Assembly (NCBI GenBank): GCA_910575435.1
Contig: CAJTGI010000001.1
Span: 415,760 to 479,759 of the forward strand
Direction of reading: 5' to 3'
Source of the DNA: Clostridiaceae bacterium
GTDB lineage: Bacteria; Bacillota; Clostridia; Lachnospirales; Lachnospiraceae
Length of the DNA stretch: 64,000 nucleotides
The notes under the pieces are model-generated. The model made no database searches and had not been told where the DNA came from. It was given only the letters and a program-made list of their open reading frames with translations. Below are positions 34,737 through 42,739 of the stretch, one piece after another (within the stretch, counting starts at the first letter, position 1; each line of letters opens with the position of its first letter). The translations under genes and the position numbers were made by a program.

Positions 34737-35290
34737 TGAAAAAATAATTTCTCATTATCCGTCAATAGTTTTCGCTTTTGCAGACCGTATTCAATATCTT
34801 GAATCGTTTTTTGCTGAAGTAATGTAAAAGCATCCGAAAAGAATGCCTGGACACACCTTGCAACATCACGGCTTTCAGAGGGGACTAATTGCTTTGCGGT
34901 TTCGATGTATGATTTATGTGCCTCTCCGCAAACTCACACCATGCAACCGATTTCATGTGCTTTCCGTCAGAGGCACTCGCGAATCGCCGACACTTGCGAG
35001 ATGTATTTTATTCTCGCTACGTGTCGTGGCGTTATGAGCGGTAGCGAGAGCGTGCCTCTTAGGAAAGCACTGAAACGGTGCATGCTGTTCAGACAATTCT
35101 GCGAGGCACATATTCATCGAAACCCTGCAAAGCAAAGTCCCTCACGAAAGCCTACGTTGTCTAACGGCGTGCCCAGGCATTCTTTTCGGATGCGGCACAA
35201 AATTTTGCAGCAAAAAACTTCCTGTATTTTATTGAGTGGTCTGCAAAAATCAATGACGTGACGGATAATGAGAAATTATCTGTTTTTTCA
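34737..35290. repeat. 554-bp imperfect palindrome made of two inverted copies of a dead gene end
   Basis: The left arm (34737-34976) and right arm (35052-35290) are inverted copies, roughly 70 percent alike by eye; shared blocks include GCATCCGAAAAGAATGCCTGG and TAATTTCTCATTATCCGTCA. The 75-base centre holds another hairpin (34985-35031). On the minus strand the left arm has an open frame of about 70 codons ending at 34721 (EAHKSYIETAKQLVPSESRD, then LQKRKLLTDNEKLFF) with no start; the right arm carries the same text with frameshifts. I do not recognise the protein. No terminal repeats or target duplication typical of a known transposon are visible. Confidence 0.75.
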
Positions 35291-35313
35291 AAATCAAATG
35301 TGAAAAGTAACGG

Positions 35314-36057
35314 CTATTTTGCCAGCCGCAAATTCTCACACTCCCCATATCCATCTGGAATGCATTCTGTAATAATCTCCACCTCATGAAATCCGGCAAA
35401 GGACACGGAACTCACTTCGTCGAATTTTGAAGAATCTGCCAGCACATATGGTCTGCCGCACTGTCGCAAGGCAGTCTTCTTCACCAGTGCCTCGCTGCTA
35501 TCCGGCGTGGTGCACCCATGCCGGCGGCTGATGCCATTGGCCCCAAAGAATCCCAGCGTAAAATGGTATTCCTGAATTGACAGAATCGCCTGGGCCCCCA
35601 CCACGGCCTCCGTGGTACCCCGAAGCTCGCCTCCCACCAGCAAGGCCCGATAGCCTGCCACTGCCAGCCTCCTGGCATGATCCACCGCATTGGTCACAAA
35701 AGTAACATTCTTTTCCATAGGATATTCCAGCATATATCCTGTAGTCGTGCCCGCATCCAAATAAATAAAATCATGGGGGCGAATGACCGATGCCGCATAT
35801 CTGGCAACGCATCTCTTCTCCTCCTCATTCACCTGGAGTTTTTGAGAGACTGACAATTCAGCAGAAGAAGCGGGCCCGTCCAGCACAACAGCACCGCCAA
35901 ACACTTTTGTCAGCTTCCCCTCCCTGTCCAAGGCATTCAAATCCCTGCGTATGGTAGATTCTGATATCCCAAGCCTGTCCTTAATCTCTGCCACCGTGAT
36001 GCTTCTCTTTTCCTGCAGCAGTTCCAGAATAATTCCATGCCTCTTTTCCGTCAGCAT
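35314..36057 (-). CDS. fruR: DeoR-family transcriptional regulator of the fructose operon
   Basis: A 247-residue repressor with an N-terminal winged helix (about 19-45, VAEIKDRLGISESTIRRDLN) and a C-terminal sugar-phosphate sensor domain (YLDAGTTTGYML; FFGANGISRRHGCTTPD). DeoR-type FruR responds to fructose 1-phosphate and controls fruK-fruA. Here it is the last gene rather than the first, separated from HPr by the hairpin element at 36132-36237. The probable operator is the palindrome at 39607-39627. Confidence 0.88.
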   Translation of the reverse strand: MLTEKRHGIILELLQEKRSITVAEIKDRLGISESTIRRDLNALDREGKLTKVFGGAVVLDGPASSAELSVSQKLQVNEEEKRCVARYAASVIRPHDFIYLDAGTTTGYMLEYPMEKNVTFVTNAVDHARRLAVAGYRALLVGGELRGTTEAVVGAQAILSIQEYHFTLGFFGANGISRRHGCTTPDSSEALVKKTALRQCGRPYVLADSSKFDEVSSVSFAGFHEVEIITECIPDGYGECENLRLAK

Positions 36058-36131
36058 CTCTCATCCCTTCTTTCCCGCCGAGAAACCGTATCTATGCACA
36101 GTCCCTAATTGCGACACAAACAGTTTCATAA

Positions 36132-36237
36132 AAGAAGAATCTGCGCAGCATTCATTTATGCTGTAGCAGATTCTTCTTAAGTGCGACTGTAGTTTTCCTT
36201 GCGCATGTTTTTTCATGCGCTATGGAAAACTTCGCAC
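36132..36237. repeat. Two-hairpin palindromic element B
   Basis: Hairpin 1 (36132-36178) is AAGAAGAATCTGC, CAGCAT / ATGCTG, GCAGATTCTTCTT. Hairpin 2 (36181-36237) is GTGCGA, AGTTTTCC, GCGCATG / CATGCGC, GGAAAACT, TCGCAC with a T6 loop. It separates HPr from fruR and resembles element A at 14675-14758 in layout. Confidence 0.55.
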
Positions 36238-36273
36238 CTTTCACACCTGAATCCTCTAATGAACCATATCGCC

Positions 36274-36531
36274 CTACAGATTCTCCTTGATGAATGCCGT
36301 CACCTTATCGTAAGCGGCATCCTCGTCTTCTCCGTCAAAGGCAACTACGACCTCCATGTCCTTCTTCACGCCAAGGCCCATCAGGCCGAAAATCTTCTTG
36401 CAGTCCCCGGACTTCCCATCCTTAGACAACGTAATCTTGCAGGAAAACTCCTTTGCCACCTTGACAAGCTCCCCCGCCGGACGAGCGTGAATCCCCTCTG
36501 GATCTGTAATCGTGTAAGTAAATTCCTTCAT
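36274..36531 (-). CDS. HPr-family phosphocarrier protein, lacking Ser46
   Basis: An 85-residue phosphocarrier that passes phosphate from enzyme I to the PTS IIA. The phosphorylated His15 is in EGIHARPAGE (12-21). The regulatory Ser46 of Firmicute HPr is replaced: the segment reads DCKKIFGLMGLGV with Lys at 46, so HPr kinase should not modify it and it should not act as the CcpA corepressor. Being encoded between fruA and fruR, it looks like a fructose-specific HPr, comparable to the FPr domain of proteobacteria. Start has AAGGAGGAAATC. Confidence 0.93.
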   Translation of the reverse strand: MKEFTYTITDPEGIHARPAGELVKVAKEFSCKITLSKDGKSGDCKKIFGLMGLGVKKDMEVVVAFDGEDEDAAYDKVTAFIKENL

Positions 36532-36597
36532 GATGATTTCCTCCTTCTATCATAATATTTTTAACATTATAACATCATCCAACCAAATTTGAAAGCA

Positions 36598-38505
36598 TTA
36601 TGCCTCCACCTTTTTCTTAAGAACCCCTAAAAGCACTGCGGAAATTCCCGTTCCCACCACCAGTGCCAGCAGGTACATCAACGCATTGCCCACCACCGGA
36701 AATACGAAGATACCGCCATGGGGCGCCATCAGCGTACACTGGAATGCCATGCTCAGCGCCCCGGCCGCCGCAGAGCCAATGATGCAGGAAGGCAGCACCC
36801 GCAGCGGGTCTGACGCGGCAAAGGGAATGGCTCCCTCGGTGATGAAGGCCAGGCCCATGATAAAGTTCGTAGGCCCCGCATCCCTCTCTTCCTTGGTAAA
36901 CTTATTCTTAAAGAGCAGGGTGGACAATGCAATGGCGCAGGGAGGCGTCATTCCCCCAATCATAACCGCCGCCATAATGTCATAGTTTCCGGAAGCAATG
37001 GCCGCCGTGCCAAATACATAGGCGGCCTTGTTAAATGGGCCTCCCATATCAATGGCCATCATGCCGCCCAGCACCAGGCCCAGCACGATTCGGCTGGAAT
37101 CGCCCATGCCCTTTAGCCCGCTGTTCAGCGCAGTATTCACTGCTCCCATGATCGGCTCGATGACAAAATTCATAGACAGGCCAATCAACAGAATGCCCAC
37201 CACCGGATAAATCAGCACTGGCGCCAATTTCTCCAACGCCTCCGGCAATTTCTCGCACACCTTCCTCAGTGCCACAATCACATATCCCGCCAGGAATCCT
37301 GCTACCAGAGCCCCCAAGAATCCCGAGGTGCCATTCGCCGCCAGCATGCCGCCCACGAATCCCAATGCCAGGGCTGGCCTATCGCCGATGGCCATAGCAA
37401 TGAATCCCGCCAGCACCGGAAGCATCAAGCCAAAGGCAACGCCGCCGATATTTTTCAGCATAGCCGCCACTGGCGTGATGGTACCAAAATTCCCTCGCTC
37501 CTCTACAGAAAGCGTAGACATATCCACCGCAAATCCGTCAATCAGGAATGCAAGGGCGATCAAGATGCCGCCGCCCACCACGAAGGGAAGCATATGGGAC
37601 ACCCCGTTCATTAATTGCGTATAAATCTGATGGCCGATACTCCCGCCAGACTTCCCTGCCTGCTGATTCGCCGGCGCATTGGCCGCACGAAATACGGGAA
37701 CATCCCCTGACAACGCCCGGCTGATCAACTCTTCCGCCTTATTGATGCCGTCAGAGACCTGGCACTCGATCACCTTCTTGCCATCAAATCGATCCATGGG
37801 TACCTGGGCATCCGCCGCCACGATAATGCAGTCCGCCTCCTGAATCTCCTTCGCCGTAATCACATTTTTCGCGCCGCCGGAACCTCTGGTCTCAATCTTG
37901 ATATTCACCCCGGCCGCCCTAGCCGCCTTTTCCAAGCCCTCTGCCGCCATATAGGTATGGGCAATTCCAGTGGGGCAGGAAGTCACGGCCAGAATATTCG
38001 CCCCGCCTCCCGTTTTGGTATTCTCCAGCCTCTCGTCTATGTCCGGCTTCTCATCATCCGCCTTGTCAATGATAGACAAAAACTCCTCCACGGATTTTGC
38101 CTCCCGCAGCGAGCGGGAAAAGTCTTCGTCCATCATCAGCACGGACAACTTGCTAAGCACATCCAGATGGACATTGTCTTCCGTATTAGGCGCGGCGATC
38201 AGAAACATCAGCGTCACCGGCTCCCCGTCCAGAGCGTCAAAATCCACCCCGTCCCTGACCACCATGGCCGCCAGCCCCGGCCGCTCCACCGCATCGCATT
38301 TCCCGTGGGGAATGGCAATCCCTTCCCCGATTCCCGTAGTGCTCTCCTCTTCCCTGAGATACACCTGCTTCCGATAGGCTTCCAAATCACGAATCTTTCC
38401 ACTCCGGTTCATCAGTTCCACGATCTGGTCCAACGCCTCGTTCTTGGTCTTTGGCGCCCCATCCAGCAGAACGCTTCTTTTGTCCAATAAATCTGTGATT
38501 CTCAT
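36598..38505 (-). CDS. fruA: PTS fructose transporter subunit IIABC
   Basis: A 635-residue fusion that imports fructose and releases fructose 1-phosphate. Domain order is IIA (1-145, active His in IAIPHGK), IIB (about 165-265, active Cys in TSCPTGIAHTY) and IIC (about 290-630, eight or more membrane helices, with AFITEGAIPFAASDP). All active residues are kept. It lies 21 bases after fruK and 66 bases before HPr, in one operon. Confidence 0.96.
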   Translation of the reverse strand: MRITDLLDKRSVLLDGAPKTKNEALDQIVELMNRSGKIRDLEAYRKQVYLREEESTTGIGEGIAIPHGKCDAVERPGLAAMVVRDGVDFDALDGEPVTLMFLIAAPNTEDNVHLDVLSKLSVLMMDEDFSRSLREAKSVEEFLSIIDKADDEKPDIDERLENTKTGGGANILAVTSCPTGIAHTYMAAEGLEKAARAAGVNIKIETRGSGGAKNVITAKEIQEADCIIVAADAQVPMDRFDGKKVIECQVSDGINKAEELISRALSGDVPVFRAANAPANQQAGKSGGSIGHQIYTQLMNGVSHMLPFVVGGGILIALAFLIDGFAVDMSTLSVEERGNFGTITPVAAMLKNIGGVAFGLMLPVLAGFIAMAIGDRPALALGFVGGMLAANGTSGFLGALVAGFLAGYVIVALRKVCEKLPEALEKLAPVLIYPVVGILLIGLSMNFVIEPIMGAVNTALNSGLKGMGDSSRIVLGLVLGGMMAIDMGGPFNKAAYVFGTAAIASGNYDIMAAVMIGGMTPPCAIALSTLLFKNKFTKEERDAGPTNFIMGLAFITEGAIPFAASDPLRVLPSCIIGSAAAGALSMAFQCTLMAPHGGIFVFPVVGNALMYLLALVVGTGISAVLLGVLKKKVEA

Positions 38506-38526
38506 AGGCTCTCTCCTCCTTCTATC

Positions 38527-39447
38527 TCACTGCAATTCCTGGATTTCCGTGATGCCACGCTCTGCTTCAATCTCTTCCTTTGTGGCCAGCATCTCCGAGC
38601 ATGCGCTGGCTCCCCCGGACGCCAGCCCCATCCGGAATGCCTCTCTGTAACTCTTCTCCTTCATCCATCCGGCAAGAAATCCTGCCACCATGGAATCCCC
38701 GGCTCCCACCGTATTCTTCACCTCTCCCTTGGAGGCTTCTCCCGCCAGCACTTCCCCATTCTCTGCCAGAAGCACTGCGCCCTTTCCTCCCATGGAAACC
38801 AGCACGTTCCTAGCTCCCCGCTCCTGGAGTTTCTTTGCGTAGGGTATCACATCCTCCCATTCGGAAAGCTTCACGTCAAAAATCTCTCCCAGCTCATGGT
38901 GATTGGGCTTGATGACAAAGGGATGATATGGCAGTACATTCAGCAGCAAATCCTTGGTGGCATCTACCGCAATGGTAATGCCCCGATCTTCCAGACGCTT
39001 CATAATCTGCTGGTAGATGTCATCCGGCATGGTGGCCGGGATGCTCCCCGCCAGCACAAGCACGTCACCAGAAGTCAGGCCGTCCAGCCGTCCCATCAAT
39101 TCCTGGATCTGCTCATCCCCAATATCCGGCCCCTGTCCGTTGATTTCCGTCCCATCAATATTTTTTATCTTCAAGTTGATGCGAGAATTTCCATGACTTA
39201 ATTTGATGAAATTTGACTGAATTCCTTCCTGTTCCACTTCCCGCACAATCTCTTCCCCGGTAAAGCCAGCCACGAACCCCAGGGCCGTATTGTCAATCCC
39301 CAGATTATTCAGCAAGATTGAAACATTAATCCCCTTGCCCCCCGGCAACATCAATTCACTGGATGTCCTGTTGGTCATTCCCAGTTCAAAATCCTCCACC
39401 GACACGATATAATCCAGAGAAGGATTAAACGTAACCGTATAAACCAT
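38527..39447 (-). CDS. fruK: 1-phosphofructokinase
   Basis: A 306-residue PfkB/ribokinase-fold kinase that phosphorylates fructose 1-phosphate to fructose 1,6-bisphosphate. It starts VYTVTFNPSLDYIV, has the substrate-binding GGKGINVSILL and the catalytic GAGDSMVAGFLAG near the C-terminus. ATG at 39445-39447 has AGGAG; the longer open frame to 39525 lacks a site. First gene of the operon, about 95 bases after the promoter. Confidence 0.96.
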   Translation of the reverse strand: MVYTVTFNPSLDYIVSVEDFELGMTNRTSSELMLPGGKGINVSILLNNLGIDNTALGFVAGFTGEEIVREVEQEGIQSNFIKLSHGNSRINLKIKNIDGTEINGQGPDIGDEQIQELMGRLDGLTSGDVLVLAGSIPATMPDDIYQQIMKRLEDRGITIAVDATKDLLLNVLPYHPFVIKPNHHELGEIFDVKLSEWEDVIPYAKKLQERGARNVLVSMGGKGAVLLAENGEVLAGEASKGEVKNTVGAGDSMVAGFLAGWMKEKSYREAFRMGLASGGASACSEMLATKEEIEAERGITEIQELQ

Positions 39448-39548
39448 ATGCTCTCCTTTCTGCCACCTCAAGGCAGCACCTCCGACAGTTGATTGCTCAC
39501 GTCTCTGCATTTGCCAAAACAACAATATGTTTTTCTATGTTAAATGCA

Positions 39549-39577
39549 TTATATACCCACAAACATTCAAAATCAAT
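39549..39577 (-). promoter_or_regulatory. Promoter of the fruK-fruA-HPr operon
   Basis: On the minus strand TTGATT (39572-39577) and TATAAT (39549-39554) are 17 bases apart, in a very AT-rich stretch. Confidence 0.75.
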
Positions 39578-39606
39578 CAAACTAATTCACAAATAGTCAT
39601 TTATTT

Positions 39607-39627
39607 TTTTGTGCAACCTGCACAAAA
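39607..39627. promoter_or_regulatory. Palindrome upstream of the fru promoter, possible operator
   Basis: TTTTGTGCA ACC TGCACAAAA is a perfect 9+9 palindrome, 30 bases upstream of the -35 box. The position suits an activator site or an upstream operator half of a loop. Which regulator binds is unknown; FruR is the nearest candidate. The rest of 39448-39748 shows nothing further apart from the promoter and the terminator at 39712. Confidence 0.45.
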
Positions 39628-39711
39628 GAAACAAATTCGCTGGCAGCCTATCAGTCAAATCCCCCCGCCGCAAGCATAGAACTATTTGACCTGGCTTGAT
39701 CACAATGAAAG

Positions 39712-39739
39712 AGGGCCGCAAACATATGTTTACAGCCCT
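39712..39739 (-). terminator. Terminator-like hairpin after the BFD-like gene
   Basis: AGGGCYGYAAACA and TGTTTRCRGCCCT form a 13-bp stem ten bases past the gene's stop; on the minus strand it is followed by CTTTCATT, a weak T-tract. Confidence 0.6.
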
Positions 39740-39748
39740 ACATTCACA

Positions 39749-39937
39749 TCATGCCTGCCGCTCGCTCACAAACTGGTCAACCAGACGCCGTACATTCTCA
39801 AGGCAGCCGCCACACACGGTCCCTGCCCCAGTAGCCGCCTGCACATCCTCCAATGTGACAGCCCCTCCGTCCACCGCCTCCTTGATCATACCATTTGTGA
39901 CATTCTGGCAATAACAAACCACTTTCTCTAAATCCAT
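39749..39937 (-). CDS. BFD-like [2Fe-2S]-binding protein
   Basis: A 62-residue protein with the four cysteines of the BFD domain: VCYCQNVT (CxC) and GTVCGGCLENV (CxxC). Such small ferredoxins carry electrons, for example to release iron from bacterioferritin, or act as modules of NifU and oxidoreductases. No bacterioferritin gene is nearby. The ATG is placed by AAGGAG six bases ahead. Confidence 0.9.
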   Translation of the reverse strand: MDLEKVVCYCQNVTNGMIKEAVDGGAVTLEDVQAATGAGTVCGGCLENVRRLVDQFVSERQA

Positions 39938-40042
39938 CACATGCTCCTTTCCATCATAGCATGCGCATTTGCCGCCATTTTATGCATGCGGCCATCACAG
40001 CCAGAGACATGCCATCTGCCAGCGTATCGAAAATGAACCGCC

Positions 40043-40504
40043 CTACTTCCTCTGCCCATATTCATTCACGGAAATCTTATCCAAAATGCGATTCAAGCAG
40101 ATTTGCATCACATCCCCCGTCTCATTTTCTATCTTAATCACATGGACGGATACCCAGTGGTATTCGCCCTGCCTGTCCTTCTGGTACAGTTCCGCATATA
40201 CCTCATTCTTTCCATTTCCATAATTGCGCAACAGATTCTCCCTGGAAAAGCATCGCAAAAATAACTTTTGATAATTGGAATGAATATTCTGCACCCCATC
40301 TTCTATCATATCATCATAGCACCCCGAAAAATCAAGGTCGCTATACAAAAATCCCTCATCCCTCACCATAGTAAAAGTATTCTTAGTCAGATTCGCCAAG
40401 ATAATCATGGGATATACCTGCATCACCGCATGGACAATCCCCATCATTTCTTTTATGGAAATATGACTTTCTTCTTTCAAATTCTTGCTGATTTCATCGA
40501 ACAT
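40043..40504 (-). CDS. PAS-like sensor-domain protein
   Basis: A 153-residue cytoplasmic protein without membrane segments. The core (about 25-150) has the pattern of a PAS fold: NLTKNTFTMVRDEGFLY, a helical stretch, then beta strands VYAELYQKDRQGEYHWVSV and VMQICLNRILD. Very similar domains precede GGDEF and histidine kinase domains in Clostridia, but no output domain follows here. It may be a stand-alone sensor or the remnant of a larger protein. GGGGGTGAT sits before ATG 40504. Confidence 0.6.
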   Translation of the reverse strand: MFDEISKNLKEESHISIKEMMGIVHAVMQVYPMIILANLTKNTFTMVRDEGFLYSDLDFSGCYDDMIEDGVQNIHSNYQKLFLRCFSRENLLRNYGNGKNEVYAELYQKDRQGEYHWVSVHVIKIENETGDVMQICLNRILDKISVNEYGQRK

Positions 40505-40594
40505 ATCAATCACCCCCATAGACTCTTTTCTACATTTCTCTACTTTTTTATTATAACCTATATTCCCCCTTTTTTCTATAACAATTCTATCAGC

Positions 40595-40637
40595 AAAAAG
40601 GGAACGCAAAATATCCATCTGATATCAATGCGTTCCC
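40595..40637 (-). terminator. Terminator of the ClbS-like gene
   Basis: On the minus strand GGGAACGC, GATATC / ATATTT, GCGTTCCC and TTTTT form a stem 38 bases past the gene's stop. The stem repeats the design of 33853-33890. Confidence 0.75.
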
Positions 40638-40674
40638 ATTGCAATTACAGTTTCTGGAAGAGAATCCTTTCTAT

Positions 40675-41211
40675 TCAACTACAGTTTTTCCTGTGAGCCT
40701 TCAGTTTCTTAATCGCCCACTGGTAGTGGCTGGAAGTAGTGCTGACAAAGTATGAGCCAAGCGTGCTTCCGCCCACCCAGGAATAAGCACCCTTGGAGAA
40801 TAACTCCTCGCTGGTAAATGTCTCCGCCAATTCCATCACCTCCTGATGGGAGCCAGCCAACATTTCTTTCGCCTCCTCCAATGTGGTATTCTGATGCTTC
40901 TTCCAGAAATCCACATTCATGACGCCGTAGGTCTTCCAATTAATCGTACCCGGAAGGAATTTCCTATCCTCCCCCTGCCTGTTCCCCCGAACCCACTGGA
41001 TTAGCAACTGATGCCATTCATAGAGATGCACCAGCACATCCCGAAGATTCTTATCCCGCCCCCAATGGGCCTCTTTCTTTCTCACATCCTTTGAGAAATC
41101 AAAGGGCGTGGTTAATTCCTCCTCTGTCAGGGAGGCAATCAAACCATTCATCTCATCATACTTCTCTGCTGACGCGCTGATTAAATCTGATTTTGTGGTA
41201 GGTCTTCCCAT
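40675..41211 (-). CDS. ClbS/DfsB-family four-helix bundle protein
   Basis: A 178-residue DinB-fold protein. It starts RPTTKSDLISASAEKYDEM, then DVLVHLYEWHQLLI and AYSWVGGSTLGSYFVSTTSS, matching ClbS, the colibactin self-resistance protein that opens the cyclopropane warhead, and DfsB. No colibactin pathway is visible, so a general detoxifying or stress role is more likely. It is a single gene with its own terminator. Confidence 0.88.
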   Translation of the reverse strand: MGRPTTKSDLISASAEKYDEMNGLIASLTEEELTTPFDFSKDVRKKEAHWGRDKNLRDVLVHLYEWHQLLIQWVRGNRQGEDRKFLPGTINWKTYGVMNVDFWKKHQNTTLEEAKEMLAGSHQEVMELAETFTSEELFSKGAYSWVGGSTLGSYFVSTTSSHYQWAIKKLKAHRKNCS

Positions 41212-41366
41212 AATTCTTCCTCCTTCTATTGCTCATGGCGGCACTGTCAAATCCCGCCAGTGCCTCTTCAATGCACCGACACCGCCTCAGAGCCTCAACG
41301 CCACCTTAGAGCGGCATGTCCATTTCGTATGATACCATTCTACCACACAAACCCTGACACCTTCTG

Positions 41367-42281
41367 TCAAGGTTTATTTTTTTCGAAAATCAATCTTCCA
41401 TGCTCTGCCAGCCGATGCCTCAAATCCGCGGGCGAGATTACATCCAGCTTCGTCCCGAAAGAGAGGAGAAAGCCCATGAGCCACTCATCCTCGGGCATCT
41501 TTGCAGATACGAGCAGGTCCCCATCCGCCTGCCTTTCCACCTGCTCCCCGTCAAATTCGTCATACACCCGGTACGCCATCTCTGCCGGAAAGCGAAGCCG
41601 CATGGAAACCTCCCTCCGGCAAGAGCCATCCCCCTGCCGCATGTCCTGTTCTTCCGGGATAACCTTGGGCAAGAATGTCTCCTGCAAAAGTTCAAGTTCC
41701 AGTATGCGGACCAGTTTGAATATGCGGAAATCCTGCCTCTCCCTGCACCATGCCTTCAGGTACCACGCCCTGGCTTTATACATCAGTTTTAACGGCTGCA
41801 CCACTCTCTCGCTGAGGGCTCCGGAAGTTCCCGCATAGACAATCTTCACATATTGGTGGTGTATCACTCCATGCTTTAGCAATGAAAACTTCTCACCGTC
41901 ACGAGTTCCTCCCTCCCCCCACCTGGAAAAATCCACCTCCAGCCAATGATCTGATGGCATACGAAACAATCCCGAAAGTTTTTCCAGCGTGGCATCATGG
42001 CCAGCATATCCCGTGGCACTGAATGTCTGAAGCGCGATGAGAATCTCCTTTTTCTCCTCCTCAGACAGCAAAGCCTTGTCCAGAATGGCATGATTCATCA
42101 AATAAATCCCGCCGTTCCTCCCTGTTTCCGCATAGATGGGAATGCCCGCCTCGCTCAAGGCATCCACATCCCGATAAATCGTCCTGACAGAGACCTCAAA
42201 CCTCTCTGCCAGTTCCGGGGCGGTGGCATGCCCCTGGTCCAGAAGATGATATACCATCTTAAAAAGCCTGCTCTCTTGCAT
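41367..42281 (-). CDS. YafY-type transcriptional regulator with HTH and WYL domains
   Basis: A 304-residue regulator: N-terminal HTH_11 (about 15-50, FEVSVRTIYRDVDALSEAG), a middle WYL domain (VQPLKLMYKARAWYLKAWCR, where WYL occurs) and a C-terminal WCX extension. WYL proteins bind small ligands or nucleic acids and often control defence or stress genes. The gene lies next to the ClbS-like gene, 155 bases upstream of it in the same direction, which may be its target. Confidence 0.9.
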   Translation of the reverse strand: MQESRLFKMVYHLLDQGHATAPELAERFEVSVRTIYRDVDALSEAGIPIYAETGRNGGIYLMNHAILDKALLSEEEKKEILIALQTFSATGYAGHDATLEKLSGLFRMPSDHWLEVDFSRWGEGGTRDGEKFSLLKHGVIHHQYVKIVYAGTSGALSERVVQPLKLMYKARAWYLKAWCRERQDFRIFKLVRILELELLQETFLPKVIPEEQDMRQGDGSCRREVSMRLRFPAEMAYRVYDEFDGEQVERQADGDLLVSAKMPEDEWLMGFLLSFGTKLDVISPADLRHRLAEHGRLIFEKNKP

Positions 42282-42355
42282 TCCATTTCCTCCCTTTCAA
42301 GCAAATCCATGTATAAAAATCTTTTCCCGGGGCACACTCTATGACAAATCAAACT

Positions 42356-42402
42356 GTTGCTATCACAGCGATTTCTCGAAAATGGCTGTGAATTACAGCA
42401 AC
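42356..42402. repeat. Short palindromic element related to 34311-34389
   Basis: GTTGCTATCACAGC (42356-42369) and GCTGTGAATTACAGCAAC (42385-42402) are inverted, with a four-base indel between the arms. The arm sequence matches the TTGCTATTCAC element family. Confidence 0.55.
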
Positions 42403-42433
42403 AAACTATCAATAGCAGAAAGGATACTATACT

Positions 42434-42601
42434 ATGAAAGAAATCACACGCAGCAGCAATTGCCACAGGACAGGGACAAAGCAGGAAGCCCCCAAAAATG
42501 TGCAGGGAGCCTCCGACAGTTCCGACCAGGATTCCTCTCGGAGCAAGTATGTGAATGAGACCGACCGCAGACAGCGCCAGGATGGCCCTGGCGGCAACTA
42601 A
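42434..42601 (+). CDS. Small polar protein (55 residues), function unknown
   Basis: ATG at 42434, preceded by AAAGGAT, opens a 55-codon frame: MKEITRSSNCHRTGTKQEAP, then a serine/aspartate-rich stretch and VNETDRRQRQDGPGGN at the end. It is hydrophilic and probably unstructured, with one cysteine at residue 10. A strong terminator 25 bases past its TAA supports a real transcript. I do not recognise a family. It could be a stress-related small protein or, less likely, a leader peptide. Confidence 0.5.
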   Translation: MKEITRSSNCHRTGTKQEAPKNVQGASDSSDQDSSRSKYVNETDRRQRQDGPGGN

Positions 42602-42625
42602 TCGCCAAAAACTACGGAAAAAGCA

Positions 42626-42659
42626 GATACCCCGCATCGAATTGCGGGGTATCTTTTTG
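42626..42659 (+). terminator. Terminator of the small protein gene
   Basis: GATACCCCGCA and TGCGGGGTATC form a GC-rich 11-bp stem followed by TTTTTGT in plus orientation. Confidence 0.9.
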
Positions 42660-42739
42660 TTCTATTTCACTGCCACTCGCACCGCCAAAACCATCCTTCT
42701 GGAAAGGCTCTCAGATGAAGCATACTTGCATATCCTGAA

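Noticed and set aside
34737-35290. Retron or group II intron as explanation of the large palindrome
   Set aside because: No reverse transcriptase gene is present, and the arms carry degraded protein-coding text.
41212-41366. Possible tRNA or small RNA between the ClbS-like and WYL genes
   Set aside because: No cloverleaf, T-loop sequence or terminator could be found.
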